Shown: positions 1 through 8,997, numbered from the stretch's first letter. The stretch is DNA of 64,000 nucleotides from Rhodoflexus caldus (GCF_021206925.1 NZ_JAJPRF010000001.1:455425-519424), one strand, 5' to 3'. A program made the numbers and translations. Notes: a model not told the origin generated them from the sequence alone.

Positions 1-5
1 AATTT

Positions 6-1268
6 TTAAGGTATGGGCAGAGTAAAATAGAATCGGCTGCCCTCACCCAAACGGCTTTCTATTTGTAATTCGCTGCCCGCCCGCCGGATATAGTCGCGGC
101 AAATGAGCAAGCCGATACCGCCTCCTTTATAAGAACCGTCGGAAAGTTGTCCTAATAATTCCTGAGACATGCCCCTACCGTTATCGCTTACTTCTACCAA
201 GGCTCGGCCGTTTTGCGGTTGTACTCGCAGCATAACGCTGTTACCTTCGCTGCAATGAGCAACCGCATTTGTCAATAAATTGCGCAGAATCGTTTTGAGC
301 ATAAATTCATTGGCTACAACTTCGGAGGCATTGCACACAGTAATAAGGCTGATGCGCTTGGCATCTATGGAAGGTTGCAAAGACAATACTACTTCGCCGA
401 TTAGCTCCTTGATTGCAACCCGTACAGCAGTGTTTTCCTGCATCCTAATTTCGGCAGCAGACCATTGCAGCAAATCTTCCAGCAGTTCAATGCTTTGCTG
501 CACAGCCTCCCCAACCTGTCTGCTCATCTCCGGATAATTGCCGGATGCTCGATAGCTGATATAATTGCGCAGCCCGTACAGTGCATTGCGCATGTCATGC
601 GACATAACCGCTATCACACGCTTATTCAATTGGTTCATTTGCAGCAGCTTTCGTTCGGAATCTTCCAGCTGCGCATGTTGTTGTTCAATTTCTTCTTTTT
701 GTTCAAGAATAATGGCAGTGTAGCGTTCGTTTTCTTTAACAAAGCGGATGGTAAAAAAAACAATAAAGGCAAAAACCAATGCGGTATCCATCAGCGGCGC
801 GGTATGCCATATCCGCTCACGGATGGCCATCCATTCGGGCGGATATTGCGGAAATCGCTCCAACAACAAAATTCCCATGAAAAATAACGTGATAATAAAC
901 AATGTATAAAGCCAGCGAACGTTAGGTTTTTCGTAGAGGAAATATACCAGCAATAAAGCTACATACAGCAACAACAGCGCGTTAGATGATTTATGCAGAA
1001 TAATTGAGGCTGTGAAGAATATAAGCGCAGAACTGATAATCAGCAGCGCACGTGCAACGGAGTGTTTACCGTAATAATTAAGAGCAATCACTACAAAGCC
1101 GGTAAGAAATACGATAAAGTGTACAATAATACCGTTAAGAGGTACTTTTTGATGAAAGTAAAGCACCAGTATGTAAATAAATGCTACCGCACTTAACACA
1201 CCGGCAAATATATTGCTGAGGCGGATGCGCCACTGAAAAGATGGTGAAGTATGAACAGCCGATTGCAT
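6..1268 (-). CDS. Membrane-bound sensor histidine kinase
   Basis: The protein has 420 residues and starts at an ATG (1266-1268). The N-terminal half (about residues 15-185) is strongly hydrophobic, with roughly six membrane segments and no large extracytoplasmic loop, so the signal is probably sensed in or near the membrane. A coiled stretch (about 185-215) leads to a HisKA domain with the phosphoacceptor motif SHDMRN. The HATPase_c domain follows, with an N box (NLLTNAVAH), a G1 box (VSDNGRGM) and a G2 box (GGGIGLLICRD). It lies divergently from a NarL-type response regulator 128 bp away, which is the obvious partner, although pairing is inferred from position. The stop lies six bases from the window edge. 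Ligand unknown. Confidence 0.9.
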   Translation of the reverse strand: MQSAVHTSPSFQWRIRLSNIFAGVLSAVAFIYILVLYFHQKVPLNGIIVHFIVFLTGFVVIALNYYGKHSVARALLIISSALIFFTASIILHKSSNALLLLYVALLLVYFLYEKPNVRWLYTLFIITLFFMGILLLERFPQYPPEWMAIRERIWHTAPLMDTALVFAFIVFFTIRFVKENERYTAIILEQKEEIEQQHAQLEDSERKLLQMNQLNKRVIAVMSHDMRNALYGLRNYISYRASGNYPEMSRQVGEAVQQSIELLEDLLQWSAAEIRMQENTAVRVAIKELIGEVVLSLQPSIDAKRISLITVCNASEVVANEFMLKTILRNLLTNAVAHCSEGNSVMLRVQPQNGRALVEVSDNGRGMSQELLGQLSDGSYKGGGIGLLICRDYIRRAGSELQIESRLGEGSRFYFTLPIP

Positions 1269-1396
1269 AATAATTGTCGAAAAATTAGCGATTTATAAAT
1301 CCTTTTTAAAAAAAGTGGGTATTGCATGATAGTATGTACACGCTATTACTTTGTATATGAACGCCACGCAGGGTGATTTATTGAGTGTAATTTTTT

Positions 1397-2011
1397 ATGA
1401 AGATACTGATAGCAGAAGACCTGGCATTAAATGCGGACACATTGGAGCTGGCTCTCCGACAGGCAATCCCTACTTGTGAAGAAATTCGGAAAGTAGGGAA
1501 CGGGGAACAAGTGCTGCAAATGTGGGCAGAGTGGCAACCGAACCTGATAATCATTGATTTGGTATTGCCTGTGATAGACGGTGCAGAAGTCATCCGTCGG
1601 ATACGAAACAAGGACAGTAAAGTATTGCTGCTTGCTACTTCCATGTACAAAGACCGACGCATGATTAAGCAAGCACTGGATGCGGGGGCAAACGGATTTT
1701 TCTTCAAAGGCTCTAACTTTGATAAACTGATTCATGCCGTGCAGTCGGTTTTGGCCGGTAAGCCATACATAGACGATAGCATCATTGAGTTGCTCTTAAC
1801 CAGCCAGCGCAACGACAGCACTCAACTAACCCCGCAGGAACTACGCGTTTTGAATTTGCTCGCTGCAGGTAAGAGCTCTGAACAGATTGCAGACTTGTTA
1901 AATATTTCTGTCGCAACGGTCAAATTTCACCGAAGCAACTTATTAAGTAAATCAGGCAAGAAAAATGTAGCAGAATTAGTCCATTGGGCAACCACTCAGC
2001 AACTGATTTAG
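1397..2011 (+). CDS. NarL/FixJ-type response regulator
   Basis: This 204-residue two-domain protein has an N-terminal receiver (1-120) and a C-terminal LuxR-type helix-turn-helix (about 140-200). The receiver has the acidic pair near residues 7-8 and the phosphoacceptor Asp54 in IIIDLVLP. The HTH region reads LTPQELRVLNLLAAGKSSEQ followed by the recognition-helix segment ISVATVKFHRSNL, typical of the family. It is probably phosphorylated by the divergent histidine kinase and then acts as a DNA-binding transcription factor. Two hairpins with T tracts follow the stop codon. Target genes are unknown. Confidence 0.93.
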   Translation: MKILIAEDLALNADTLELALRQAIPTCEEIRKVGNGEQVLQMWAEWQPNLIIIDLVLPVIDGAEVIRRIRNKDSKVLLLATSMYKDRRMIKQALDAGANGFFFKGSNFDKLIHAVQSVLAGKPYIDDSIIELLLTSQRNDSTQLTPQELRVLNLLAAGKSSEQIADLLNISVATVKFHRSNLLSKSGKKNVAELVHWATTQQLI

Positions 2012-2023
2012 TAACGAATTTAC

Positions 2024-2045
2024 CTATCCAAAAGGATAGTTTTTT
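2024..2045 (+). terminator. Short hairpin terminator after the response regulator
   Basis: A 6-bp stem (CTATCC/GGATAG) with an AAAA loop is followed directly by six T residues, 12 bp after the response-regulator stop. This is a good Rho-independent terminator shape despite the short stem. Confidence 0.6.
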
Positions 2046-2160
2046 GAAGCTATTCTTTCGGATATTGCGGCCTGCACTATTAGTAGGTAGCTTTGTTCAG
2101 AATTTTGGCGCTTCACGCGCTCGTGTTGAAGCAAGTAGGTAGTTATAATTATTGATAAAG

Positions 2161-2190
2161 GCAGATGTAGTTTGTTACATCTGCTTTTTT
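2161..2190 (+). terminator. Rho-independent terminator
   Basis: A perfect 9-bp stem (GCAGATGTA/TACATCTGC) with a 6-nt loop is followed by TTTTTT. It is the second terminator between the response-regulator gene and the convergent recQ fragment, and reads on the plus strand. Confidence 0.75.
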
Positions 2191-2221
2191 ATTGCCGGTG
2201 CAAAAAACGGTGTTCCACAAC

Positions 2222-3109
2222 TCATTGTTTAGACCACATGGCCAGCGCCAAGCGAATTTGGTGGTAGCCGTATTGCCCTTCCAAGTGTTCAAAGAGCGGT
2301 TTGAGCGCATCGCCACGCTTCATGCCCAATTGCTCGGCTGCCTGCATGATTACCCCGGCGTCTTTGGCACTGATATAGGGGCTCAAATCGTTGATTTTCC
2401 CGTCTTCGTAGAACTTGGCAATGTGCGAATAAACAGTAACGGCACTCAAACCGCGCAGTTCGGCGATTTTTTCTACGCTGTGCCCGCGTTGCAACAACTC
2501 CCACGTTTGCTCGTAGGTAGAAACCTGTGGAATTTTTACCTTTTTCGGGGCGGGGACATCGGCAATGGTCAGCCCTTTTTCGCGGATGAAGGCTGCTATT
2601 TCCGCCAGAAACTCATCGCCGTACTGCTCGCATTTTTTGCGGCTCACCCCTGAAATGTCTGCCAATGATTCTTCGCTTTGCGGCATTTGGCGTGCTATTT
2701 CGGTGAGTGTGGCATCGGTAAAAACCACATAAGCGGGCAAGTTCTGCTCATCGGCAATGGCTTTGCGCAACTTGCGCAGGCGTTCAAACAGCTCATCGGT
2801 AAGCGAATCTTGTTGCGGTATTGCTTTCTCGGTGGCCTGTGCCTGCTTTTGTAGCGGTGAAATGAAATTGACCAACTGCACTTTTCTTTCACCGCGCAGC
2901 ACTTCCCAACTCTGTGGCGTAAGTTTGAGTGCATGGGCTTGGTCATAGGCTATCTCCATCAGCCCCAGATTGAGCATTTGCGTAAGATAGTCCAGCCATT
3001 CCTCGGCTCGGCGGTCTTTGCCTGCCCCAAAAGTTTTGATGAGGTGATATTCTTTTTCGGTAACGGCGCGGTTCATGGAGCCTCGCAGAATATCAATCAG
3101 CAGCCCCAT
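2222..3109 (-). CDS. RecQ C-terminal part (HRDC and helix-turn-helix), cut off by an amber codon
   Basis: This 295-residue frame is the C-terminal part of a Bacteroidota-type RecQ helicase. Its first ~100 residues match the winged-helix (RQC) region (MGLLIDILRGSMNRAV, then a segment ending LMEIAYDQAHALKLT). An HRDC domain follows at about 110-195 (YVVFTDATLTEIARQMPQSE), then a C-terminal helix-turn-helix-like segment (WELLQRGHSVEKIAELRGLS). It is in the same frame as the upstream helicase frame (3116-4372), separated only by TAG, Val and Ala codons. The ATG used here is an internal Met of the ancestral protein, so independent translation is doubtful. Most likely this is the 3' half of a broken or read-through recQ. 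Confidence 0.8.
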   Translation of the reverse strand: MGLLIDILRGSMNRAVTEKEYHLIKTFGAGKDRRAEEWLDYLTQMLNLGLMEIAYDQAHALKLTPQSWEVLRGERKVQLVNFISPLQKQAQATEKAIPQQDSLTDELFERLRKLRKAIADEQNLPAYVVFTDATLTEIARQMPQSEESLADISGVSRKKCEQYGDEFLAEIAAFIREKGLTIADVPAPKKVKIPQVSTYEQTWELLQRGHSVEKIAELRGLSAVTVYSHIAKFYEDGKINDLSPYISAKDAGVIMQAAEQLGMKRGDALKPLFEHLEGQYGYHQIRLALAMWSKQ

Positions 3110-3115
3110 TGCTAC

Positions 3116-4372
3116 CTACTCTCGCGTGCGGGCAATGGCAGAAAGGGCTTTTTGCGCCAAAACAGTGCCGTCAAACTTGCTGCGCGGGTTGTGGCAAACG
3201 TCGCAATTACCGCAGTCTTTTTCGGGCACTTCGTTGAAGTAGCTGAGCAAAATGCGGCGGCGGCAAATATCGGCTTCAGCATATTGCTTCATGCGCAACA
3301 GCTTGGCGTTCAGCAACTCGCGGCGCTCTTCGGGCAGGTCGTCATTCATCTGCCGCTGCGTTTCGTAGTCGTTGAAGCTGTAAAACAGCACGGTATCGGA
3401 CTTTTGCCCGTCGCGCCCTGCCCGCCCGATTTCCTGATAATAGCTTTCCACGTTTTTGGGCAGATTGTAATGAATCACCCAACGCACGTTGGATTTGTCT
3501 ATGCCCATACCAAAAGCAATGGTGGCAACGATAATCTGCAATTCATCTTTGATGAACGCCTCCTGCGTTTGTCGGCGGTAGTCGGCATCCATGCCTGCGT
3601 GGTAGTGTGCCGCCTTGTAGCCTGCTTTGTTGAGTTGCTCGGCTACCGATTCGGTGCCTTTGCGGCTCAGACAGTAAATAATGCCTGCTTGCCCTGCCCG
3701 TCGTTTCAGGAAAGCACGGATTTGCTCCATCCGCTTCAGACCGGGCAATACGGTCAGGCTGAGGTTCGGGCGGTCAAACGAAGCAATAAAAACTTCTGCC
3801 TCGGGGATACCCAATTGCTGCAAAATATCGCGGCGCGTTACCTTGTCGGCCGTAGCGGTGAGTGCCAACATCGGCACGTGAGGAAACTGCTCGCGCAGGA
3901 TGTGCAACTGTTTGTATTCGGGGCGGAAATCGTGCCCCCAAAACGACACGCAGTGCGATTCGTCAATGGCAAACAGGTTGATTTTCAGCCGACGCAAAAA
4001 GCCAAGAAAACCTCCCGCAACCAATTTTTCAGGCGATACGTAGAGCAATTTCAATTCGCCGTTTTCGCATTGCTGTTCTACCTGTCTAATTTCACCAGCC
4101 GAAAGCGAACTGTTGATATAGGCTGCCGGAACGCCGTTGGCGCGCAGGTTTTGTACTTGGTCTTGCATCAGGGCAATCAACGGCGAAACAACTACGCAAA
4201 GCCCTTCGCGCACCAAGGCGGGCACTTGGTAGCAAACCGATTTGCCGCCGCCCGTCGGCATCAGTATCAGCGCATCGCGCCCCGAAAGCACCGTATCTAT
4301 CACCTCCGCCTGCATCGGGCGAAAGCTGTCATAACCGAAATAGCGTTTGAGGATTTCTTCTTTACTTACCAC
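3116..4372 (-). CDS. recQ: RecQ ATP-dependent DNA helicase, helicase and zinc domains
   Basis: The 418 residues hold a complete SF2 helicase core: Walker A MPTGGGKSVCYQ, DEAH-type box DESHCVSFWGHDFRPEY, motif III LTATA, motif VI IGRAGRDG. The zinc-binding subdomain follows (CRRRILLSYF, then CGNCDVC). RecQ unwinds duplex and branched DNA in recombinational repair. The frame begins at GTG (4370-4372), giving a normal RecQ N-terminus (EILKRYFGYDSFRPMQ). It ends at an in-frame TAG (3116-3118) where homologues continue into the winged-helix and HRDC domains; without it the protein would be 716 residues, usual for the phylum. If translated alone, this half keeps catalysis but loses RQC and HRDC. 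Confidence 0.9.
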   Translation of the reverse strand: MVSKEEILKRYFGYDSFRPMQAEVIDTVLSGRDALILMPTGGGKSVCYQVPALVREGLCVVVSPLIALMQDQVQNLRANGVPAAYINSSLSAGEIRQVEQQCENGELKLLYVSPEKLVAGGFLGFLRRLKINLFAIDESHCVSFWGHDFRPEYKQLHILREQFPHVPMLALTATADKVTRRDILQQLGIPEAEVFIASFDRPNLSLTVLPGLKRMEQIRAFLKRRAGQAGIIYCLSRKGTESVAEQLNKAGYKAAHYHAGMDADYRRQTQEAFIKDELQIIVATIAFGMGIDKSNVRWVIHYNLPKNVESYYQEIGRAGRDGQKSDTVLFYSFNDYETQRQMNDDLPEERRELLNAKLLRMKQYAEADICRRRILLSYFNEVPEKDCGNCDVCHNPRSKFDGTVLAQKALSAIARTRE

Positions 4373-4417
4373 AGAGAATCGGATGTGTTGGCTAAAATAG
4401 TGGACGCATGAGATTTT

Positions 4418-4795
4418 TTACAGTTTCCATATCCGCTCAACAGGATACGCATGGAAAGCACTGTCTATTGAAAGCAATGGCATCCGCTCAATCATAGCGG
4501 TTGCTATCAGGATTCTGTCAAACGGGTCTTTATGATATTGTGGCAAGTTGTTAAGATACCATATATGCTCTAACCTGATGTCTATGATATGAATTTCAGC
4601 GGGTATGTACGTATGAAGTGGCTTGGCTAAAAATAGCTTGCCACTATTCACTTTGAGAGCCATTTCCCAGACAGAAGCAACGCTTAGATAAACAGTTGTT
4701 GCACTGTCTTGTATGAGCAACCGATTTTGTTCACCCAGCAGGTCATTTCCTTCCATGTACCAGATGAATGCGTGTGTATCTAACAATAACCTCAT
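4418..4795 (-). CDS. PIN-domain toxin (VapC-like)
   Basis: This 125-residue protein covers a whole PIN domain. It starts with LLLDTHAFIWYMEG, which contains the first metal-binding Asp, has an internal acidic residue in SVASVWEMALK, and ends with the conserved HKDPFDRILIATA and a final Asp in LLSIDSAF. PIN toxins are Mg-dependent ribonucleases that block translation. The ATG overlaps the stop of the upstream small gene by four bases (ATGA), the usual translational coupling of antitoxin then toxin. The RNA target cannot be read from the sequence. Confidence 0.88.
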   Translation of the reverse strand: MRLLLDTHAFIWYMEGNDLLGEQNRLLIQDSATTVYLSVASVWEMALKVNSGKLFLAKPLHTYIPAEIHIIDIRLEHIWYLNNLPQYHKDPFDRILIATAMIERMPLLSIDSAFHAYPVERIWKL

Positions 4796-5046
4796 TCTGT
4801 ATAAGGTATAAACTCATCCAGAGGTTCGTTGAAATCGTCGCTCATGCTAATAAGCCCCTTAGCCGCACCAAATTGGAAAGGCATAGGCTTTTCTTTTTCA
4901 TTATCAATGCTTTGCATGGCCTCTGGGTTACTGCTTTCATTCGATGTAACTAATCGGACATGCTTCACAAAAGAAATTTTCTTAAAAAATTCTTCTGCAA
5001 ATGATATTTCATCATCAGCAATTTCTATTTCCAAGGTGTATTTCAT
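4792..5046 (-). CDS. Antitoxin partner of the PIN toxin
   Basis: This 84-residue acidic protein lies directly upstream of, and overlaps by four bases, the PIN toxin gene. Its C-terminal half (FGAAKGLISMSDDFNEPLDE) is the typical tail of DUF2281-type antitoxins, which wraps the PIN active site. The N-terminal half (MKYTLEIEIADDEISFAEEF) is probably the dimerisation and DNA-binding part, so autoregulation is likely. Family assignment rests on the tail motif and gene order. Confidence 0.8.
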   Translation of the reverse strand: MKYTLEIEIADDEISFAEEFFKKISFVKHVRLVTSNESSNPEAMQSIDNEKEKPMPFQFGAAKGLISMSDDFNEPLDEFIPYTE

Positions 5047-5105
5047 CCGGAAATGTTAAAATAAGACAACCAAATATAGCCTAAAATCCGCAGCAATCCA
5101 ACCCA

Positions 5106-6341
5106 TTACCGCTTGCCTTTGCGGCGTTGTAGTTCGCGCTGAACAAGCAAGAACTCACGGCTGCTTTGCCCTGCTACCGACGTATTCTCCTGTGCGCGGC
5201 GGAACAAATAAGGCATTACTGCCTCCACGGGGCCATAGGGCAGATATTTTGCCACATTGTAACCTGCTTTTGCCAGATTGAACGAAATATTATCACTCAT
5301 GCCGTAAAGTTGGGCAAAATACACATCGGGGTCGTTGGGCTTGATGTTGTATTTTTCCATGAGCGCTGTCAGGAAGTAGCAACTGTCTTCATTGTGCGTA
5401 CCTGCACATAACGCAATGCGTTGTTTGTTGTCAATGCAGAATTTGAGTGCTTCGTTAAAGTCGCGGTCGCAGGCCTCTTTGTTGGGCTGAATGGGGTCAG
5501 GATAGCCCATTTGTGCGGCTCTGGCACGCTCTTTTTCCATGTAAGCGCCGCGTACCAATTTGGCACCGAGATAAAACCCCTGCCGCACAGCCAGTGCACG
5601 CGCCTGCCGCAATTTCTCCATGCGGTCGGTGGTGTACATCTGATAGGTATTGTAAACAATTGCCTGCTTGCGATTGTATTTTTCCATCATTTCATAGGCC
5701 AGCGCATCAATAGCATCCTGAATCCACGTTTCCTCACCGTCAATGAAAATGCGCACGTTGTTTTCCGCTGCCGTGCGGCAAATTTCATCTATGCGCTCAC
5801 GCACGCGCTCAAAGGTTTTCAGTTCGGAGGGCAGCAACGGCAAACCTTCGCCTTTCATGCTTGCCGAAACTTTTTCCAACAAACGAAAAGGAGCAAGCCC
5901 TGTTACCTTAAATACGCAAAAAGGAATTTCTGTGCGGTGTTGGGCGGCGTAGTGAATGGTGGCTATGGTTTCCTGACGTGTTTTGTCAAAACCTGCTTCT
6001 GTTTTTTCTCCCTCTACCGAGTAGTCCAAAATAGCACCTACGCCAAATTTTGCCATTTGGCGAATAACCGCCTCGCAATCGTTGATGCTCTCACCGCCGC
6101 AAAACTGCTTGAACAGTGTTGCTTTGAGCAAGCCTTTAATGGGCAAACCCACTTTCAGCCCCCATTGCACGAGGCCTGTACCCATATTAACCAACCAATT
6201 GTAGTTGATAGACTTGAACAACAAATAGCTCTGATACAACTGCGCATCGGTTTTCATGGCAAAAGCCACGGCTGTATCTTCAAAAGAAACGGCTGTACCG
6301 AACTTATTGGCGGAAAAAGTTTGCGTGTGCATGGCCTCCAT
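5106..6341 (-). CDS. Proline dehydrogenase
   Basis: This 411-residue FAD enzyme of the PRODH family oxidises L-proline to pyrroline-5-carboxylate and passes electrons to the quinone pool. Family motifs include the barrel strands around FIDGEETWIQDAIDALAYEM, LGAKLVRGAYMEKERARA and the C-terminal LPYGPVEAVMPYLFRRAQEN, where the RR pair binds the substrate carboxylate. The length fits the monofunctional form; no P5C dehydrogenase domain is fused and none is adjacent. The start may be Met1 (6341) or Met4 (6332). It is divergent from the dipeptide epimerase gene. Confidence 0.93.
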   Translation of the reverse strand: MEAMHTQTFSANKFGTAVSFEDTAVAFAMKTDAQLYQSYLLFKSINYNWLVNMGTGLVQWGLKVGLPIKGLLKATLFKQFCGGESINDCEAVIRQMAKFGVGAILDYSVEGEKTEAGFDKTRQETIATIHYAAQHRTEIPFCVFKVTGLAPFRLLEKVSASMKGEGLPLLPSELKTFERVRERIDEICRTAAENNVRIFIDGEETWIQDAIDALAYEMMEKYNRKQAIVYNTYQMYTTDRMEKLRQARALAVRQGFYLGAKLVRGAYMEKERARAAQMGYPDPIQPNKEACDRDFNEALKFCIDNKQRIALCAGTHNEDSCYFLTALMEKYNIKPNDPDVYFAQLYGMSDNISFNLAKAGYNVAKYLPYGPVEAVMPYLFRRAQENTSVAGQSSREFLLVQRELQRRKGKR

Positions 6342-6409
6342 TATGTGTTTGGGTGTGCAATATTAGAACCAAAACCGTAATTTTAAGTTTAGGCTTTATC
6401 TTTTTCCTT

Positions 6410-7441
6410 ATGCAAATTTTTCTGCGCCGCTACGTGCTGGAACTGCGCAACCGATTTACCATCGCTCATGACTCGCGAACCCATCAAAACACCATGATTC
6501 TCGCACTTTCCGACGGTGAAACCGTGGGTTACGGCGAGGCAACCGAAAACCCCTACTACGGCGTTACTTTTGAAAAATTGGAGCAGGCGCTTGCCTCTTT
6601 GCAGCCGTTGTTGAGCAGCTATCGGTTTTCCACTCCTCAACAATTGTGGGCAGATACCAACCCCTATTTACAGGATTTGCCCTTTGCACAGTGTGCGCTG
6701 GACGAAGCCGCATGGGACTACTACGGGCGAAAAACAGGCAAACCCGTGTACGAAATCTTAGGGTTGAACCCTGCCCATGCGCCCGTTAGCAACTATACCA
6801 TCGGCATTGATACGGTTGAAATAATGGTCGCCAAAATGCAGGCGCAACCTTGGCCGATTTACAAAATCAAATTGGGCACGGCGCATGACTTAGAAATTGT
6901 TCGCGAACTGCGCCGCCACACCGACGCGCGTTTTCGGGTAGATGCCAACTGCGGCTGGACTGCCGAACAAACCATTCGCTACTCGGAAGCATTAGAAAAA
7001 TTGGGGGTTGAATTTATTGAACAACCGCTCAAAGCCGACGATTGGGAAGGCATGAAAGAAGTTTTTGCGCATAGCCGCCTGCCCGTCATTGCCGACGAAA
7101 GTTGCATCACAGCGTCCGACGTGGCACGTTGCAAAGGCTACTTTCACGGCATCAACATCAAACTGACCAAGTGCGGCGGCCCGACTGCCGCCCTGCGGAT
7201 GATTGCACAGGCGCGGGAGTGGCATATGAAGGTGATGATGGGCTGCATGACCGAATCCAGCGTCGGTATTTCTGCCATTGCACACCTTGCCCCGCTGCTG
7301 GACTATGTGGATATGGACGGTGCGCTGCTCATCAAAAACGATTTGGCCGAAGGTGCACAAGCAACTCCGCACGGCGTTGTTTTTGCCAATCGCAACGGCA
7401 CGGGCGTGCAGATGCACGACGGTTTTCCGAACACGGACTAA
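6410..7441 (+). CDS. L-Ala-D/L-Glu (dipeptide) epimerase
   Basis: This is an enolase-superfamily enzyme of the muconate-lactonizing subgroup, 343 residues from the ATG at 6410. It has the catalytic KxK motif (YKIKLGTAHD), metal ligands in RVDANCGW, EFIEQPL and IADESC, and the second base Lys in NIKLTKCGG. These match dipeptide epimerases that convert L-Ala-D-Glu from recycled peptidoglycan. An upstream GTG at 6353 would add a hydrophobic stretch that homologues lack, so 6410 is preferred. Substrate specificity is inferred from family resemblance, and other dipeptides are possible. Confidence 0.88.
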   Translation: MQIFLRRYVLELRNRFTIAHDSRTHQNTMILALSDGETVGYGEATENPYYGVTFEKLEQALASLQPLLSSYRFSTPQQLWADTNPYLQDLPFAQCALDEAAWDYYGRKTGKPVYEILGLNPAHAPVSNYTIGIDTVEIMVAKMQAQPWPIYKIKLGTAHDLEIVRELRRHTDARFRVDANCGWTAEQTIRYSEALEKLGVEFIEQPLKADDWEGMKEVFAHSRLPVIADESCITASDVARCKGYFHGINIKLTKCGGPTAALRMIAQAREWHMKVMMGCMTESSVGISAIAHLAPLLDYVDMDGALLIKNDLAEGAQATPHGVVFANRNGTGVQMHDGFPNTD

Positions 7442-7492
7442 CGCATTCCGTCAATTTTGCGTATATTTAACCAAGGATTTTAACTCGTTTCA

Positions 7493-8233
7493 ATGATGGC
7501 AAACAGCGGCTTATTATACGATATGGCTTTTTTCTTCACCCAGCCGTGGGTGAGCGCATTCCTGATTCTGACGCTGATGGCAGGTATGATTCTGGAACTT
7601 AAAACGCCCGGCACTATCATCCCCTTACTTACCGGACTGTTAGCTGCGGCGGCCTATTTCGGCTCTTACTACCTGATGGGGCTGACCGAGTGGTGGGAAA
7701 TCCTGATTTTTGCCGTTGGCTTCCTGTTGATGGTTGCCGAAATTTTTGTTGTCCCCGGCTTCGGCGTGGCAGGCATCAGCGGCGTTATTTTGCTGGTGAG
7801 CGGCCTTGTGCTGGCTGCATTGCCCAACGAGGGCATGGATTTTGAACAAGTACATACTGCCGATGCCGTTACATCGTTAACTATGGTACTGGCAGGCGTA
7901 TTGGGCGGCATCATTGCCTTGCTTTATGCGGCCAAAAACATCATCAATTCTCGCTTTTTCCGAAAAGCAGCACTCAATCAGGCACTGGATGCCAAAGACG
8001 GGTACTCTATGGGAGTAGCACTGCAAAGTTTGGTAGGCAAACCCGCGCTGGTGCGCACTGTGCTGCGCCCTTCGGGAAAGGTAGAAATTGACGGGAAATT
8101 GTATGAAGCCACTTCGTTTGATTCTTTTGTGGAAGCAGGCAAATGGGTATATGTAACCGATGTGGAAGGCAGTATGCTGCGCGTGCGTGCGGATGAGTCA
8201 GCGGCAACAGGCTCTGCCATTATGAAAGCATAA
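7493..8233 (+). CDS. NfeD-like membrane protein
   Basis: This 246-residue protein has four to five membrane segments in residues 15-155, including the characteristic VAEIFVVPGFGVAGISG loop. A C-terminal OB-fold-like domain follows (about 175-240: GKPALVRTVLRPSGKVEIDG). NfeD proteins assist membrane-protein quality control with SPFH/stomatin partners or a fused ClpP-like protease; this copy lacks the protease domain and no SPFH gene is adjacent. It is followed closely by a TPR protein gene and the HtrA protease gene (gaps of 18 and 14 bp), suggesting one envelope quality-control operon. The start is at the first or second of two adjacent ATGs. Confidence 0.85.
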   Translation: MMANSGLLYDMAFFFTQPWVSAFLILTLMAGMILELKTPGTIIPLLTGLLAAAAYFGSYYLMGLTEWWEILIFAVGFLLMVAEIFVVPGFGVAGISGVILLVSGLVLAALPNEGMDFEQVHTADAVTSLTMVLAGVLGGIIALLYAAKNIINSRFFRKAALNQALDAKDGYSMGVALQSLVGKPALVRTVLRPSGKVEIDGKLYEATSFDSFVEAGKWVYVTDVEGSMLRVRADESAATGSAIMKA

Positions 8234-8251
8234 ATCTGAAATCAATCATTC

Positions 8252-8983
8252 ATGAAATCAATTTTTTCTATTGCAATTGCTCTGGGGGTATGGGCTGTAA
8301 CGCTGCAAGTAAACGCCCAAACCAAACATTTGGAGAAGTTAGAAATCGGCAACGCATTGTTTCGCGAAGGCAGCTATCAGGAAGCCATTGATGCTTACAC
8401 GGAAGCAATTGAGTTAGACAGCACACTTACACAGGCCTACAACAACCGCGGCAATGCGTACTTTCGGCTCAATCAGTTCATCAATGCCTTATCAGACTAT
8501 GACAAGGTCGTTTCCCGCAGCCCCAAAGATGCCGACGCGTATCTGAACAGGGGGAACGTGTATGCCATCATCGGCGATAACTGGCGCGCCGTCCGCGATT
8601 ACAACACGGCTATTAACCTGAATAACAAAAACGAAGAAGCCTATTACAATCGGGGGTTGACCTATTTTTCGTTAAAAAACTATATCAAAGCCAAAGAGGA
8701 CATGATGCAATGCGTCAAGCTCAACCCCAAAAATGCAGAAGCACAGAATTATTTGGGCATTTGTCTGTATTTTGAAGGAAAAGCCACCGAGGCGCTCACA
8801 CACATAGGCAAGGCCATTGAAATTGCTCCTCAATACGCCGAGGCATATTATCATCGTGCCACCGTATATTTCGGGGAAGAGATGTACGGGCAAGCACTGC
8901 AAGATATAGAAAAGGCCATCAAACTGGCACCCGATATTGCCGAATACAAGGCATTAAAAGTTGAAATTGAAAAAGTTAAGTAA
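8252..8983 (+). CDS. Secreted TPR-repeat protein
   Basis: This 243-residue protein has a cleavable signal peptide (MKSIFSIAIALGVWAVTLQVNA) and then about six tandem tetratricopeptide repeats of 34 residues (for example YNNRGNAYFRLNQFINALSD and YYNRGLTYFSLKNYIKAKED). It is probably a periplasmic scaffold. It sits between the NfeD-like and HtrA genes in the same direction, so a role with the protease is plausible but unproven. Confidence 0.85.
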   Translation: MKSIFSIAIALGVWAVTLQVNAQTKHLEKLEIGNALFREGSYQEAIDAYTEAIELDSTLTQAYNNRGNAYFRLNQFINALSDYDKVVSRSPKDADAYLNRGNVYAIIGDNWRAVRDYNTAINLNNKNEEAYYNRGLTYFSLKNYIKAKEDMMQCVKLNPKNAEAQNYLGICLYFEGKATEALTHIGKAIEIAPQYAEAYYHRATVYFGEEMYGQALQDIEKAIKLAPDIAEYKALKVEIEKVK

Positions 8984-8997
8984 ACCGAAAAAAACTT

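Noticed and set aside
2082..2142. Two direct AGTAGGTAG repeats flanking a small hairpin after the response regulator
   Set aside because: The half-site resembles the TetR operator arm, but a 7-9-bp match on this scale is expected by chance and the site lies between convergent genes, away from a promoter.
3110..3118. Programmed frameshift as an explanation of the recQ split
   Set aside because: Both halves are in the same frame; only a stop codon separates them, so frameshifting is not needed.
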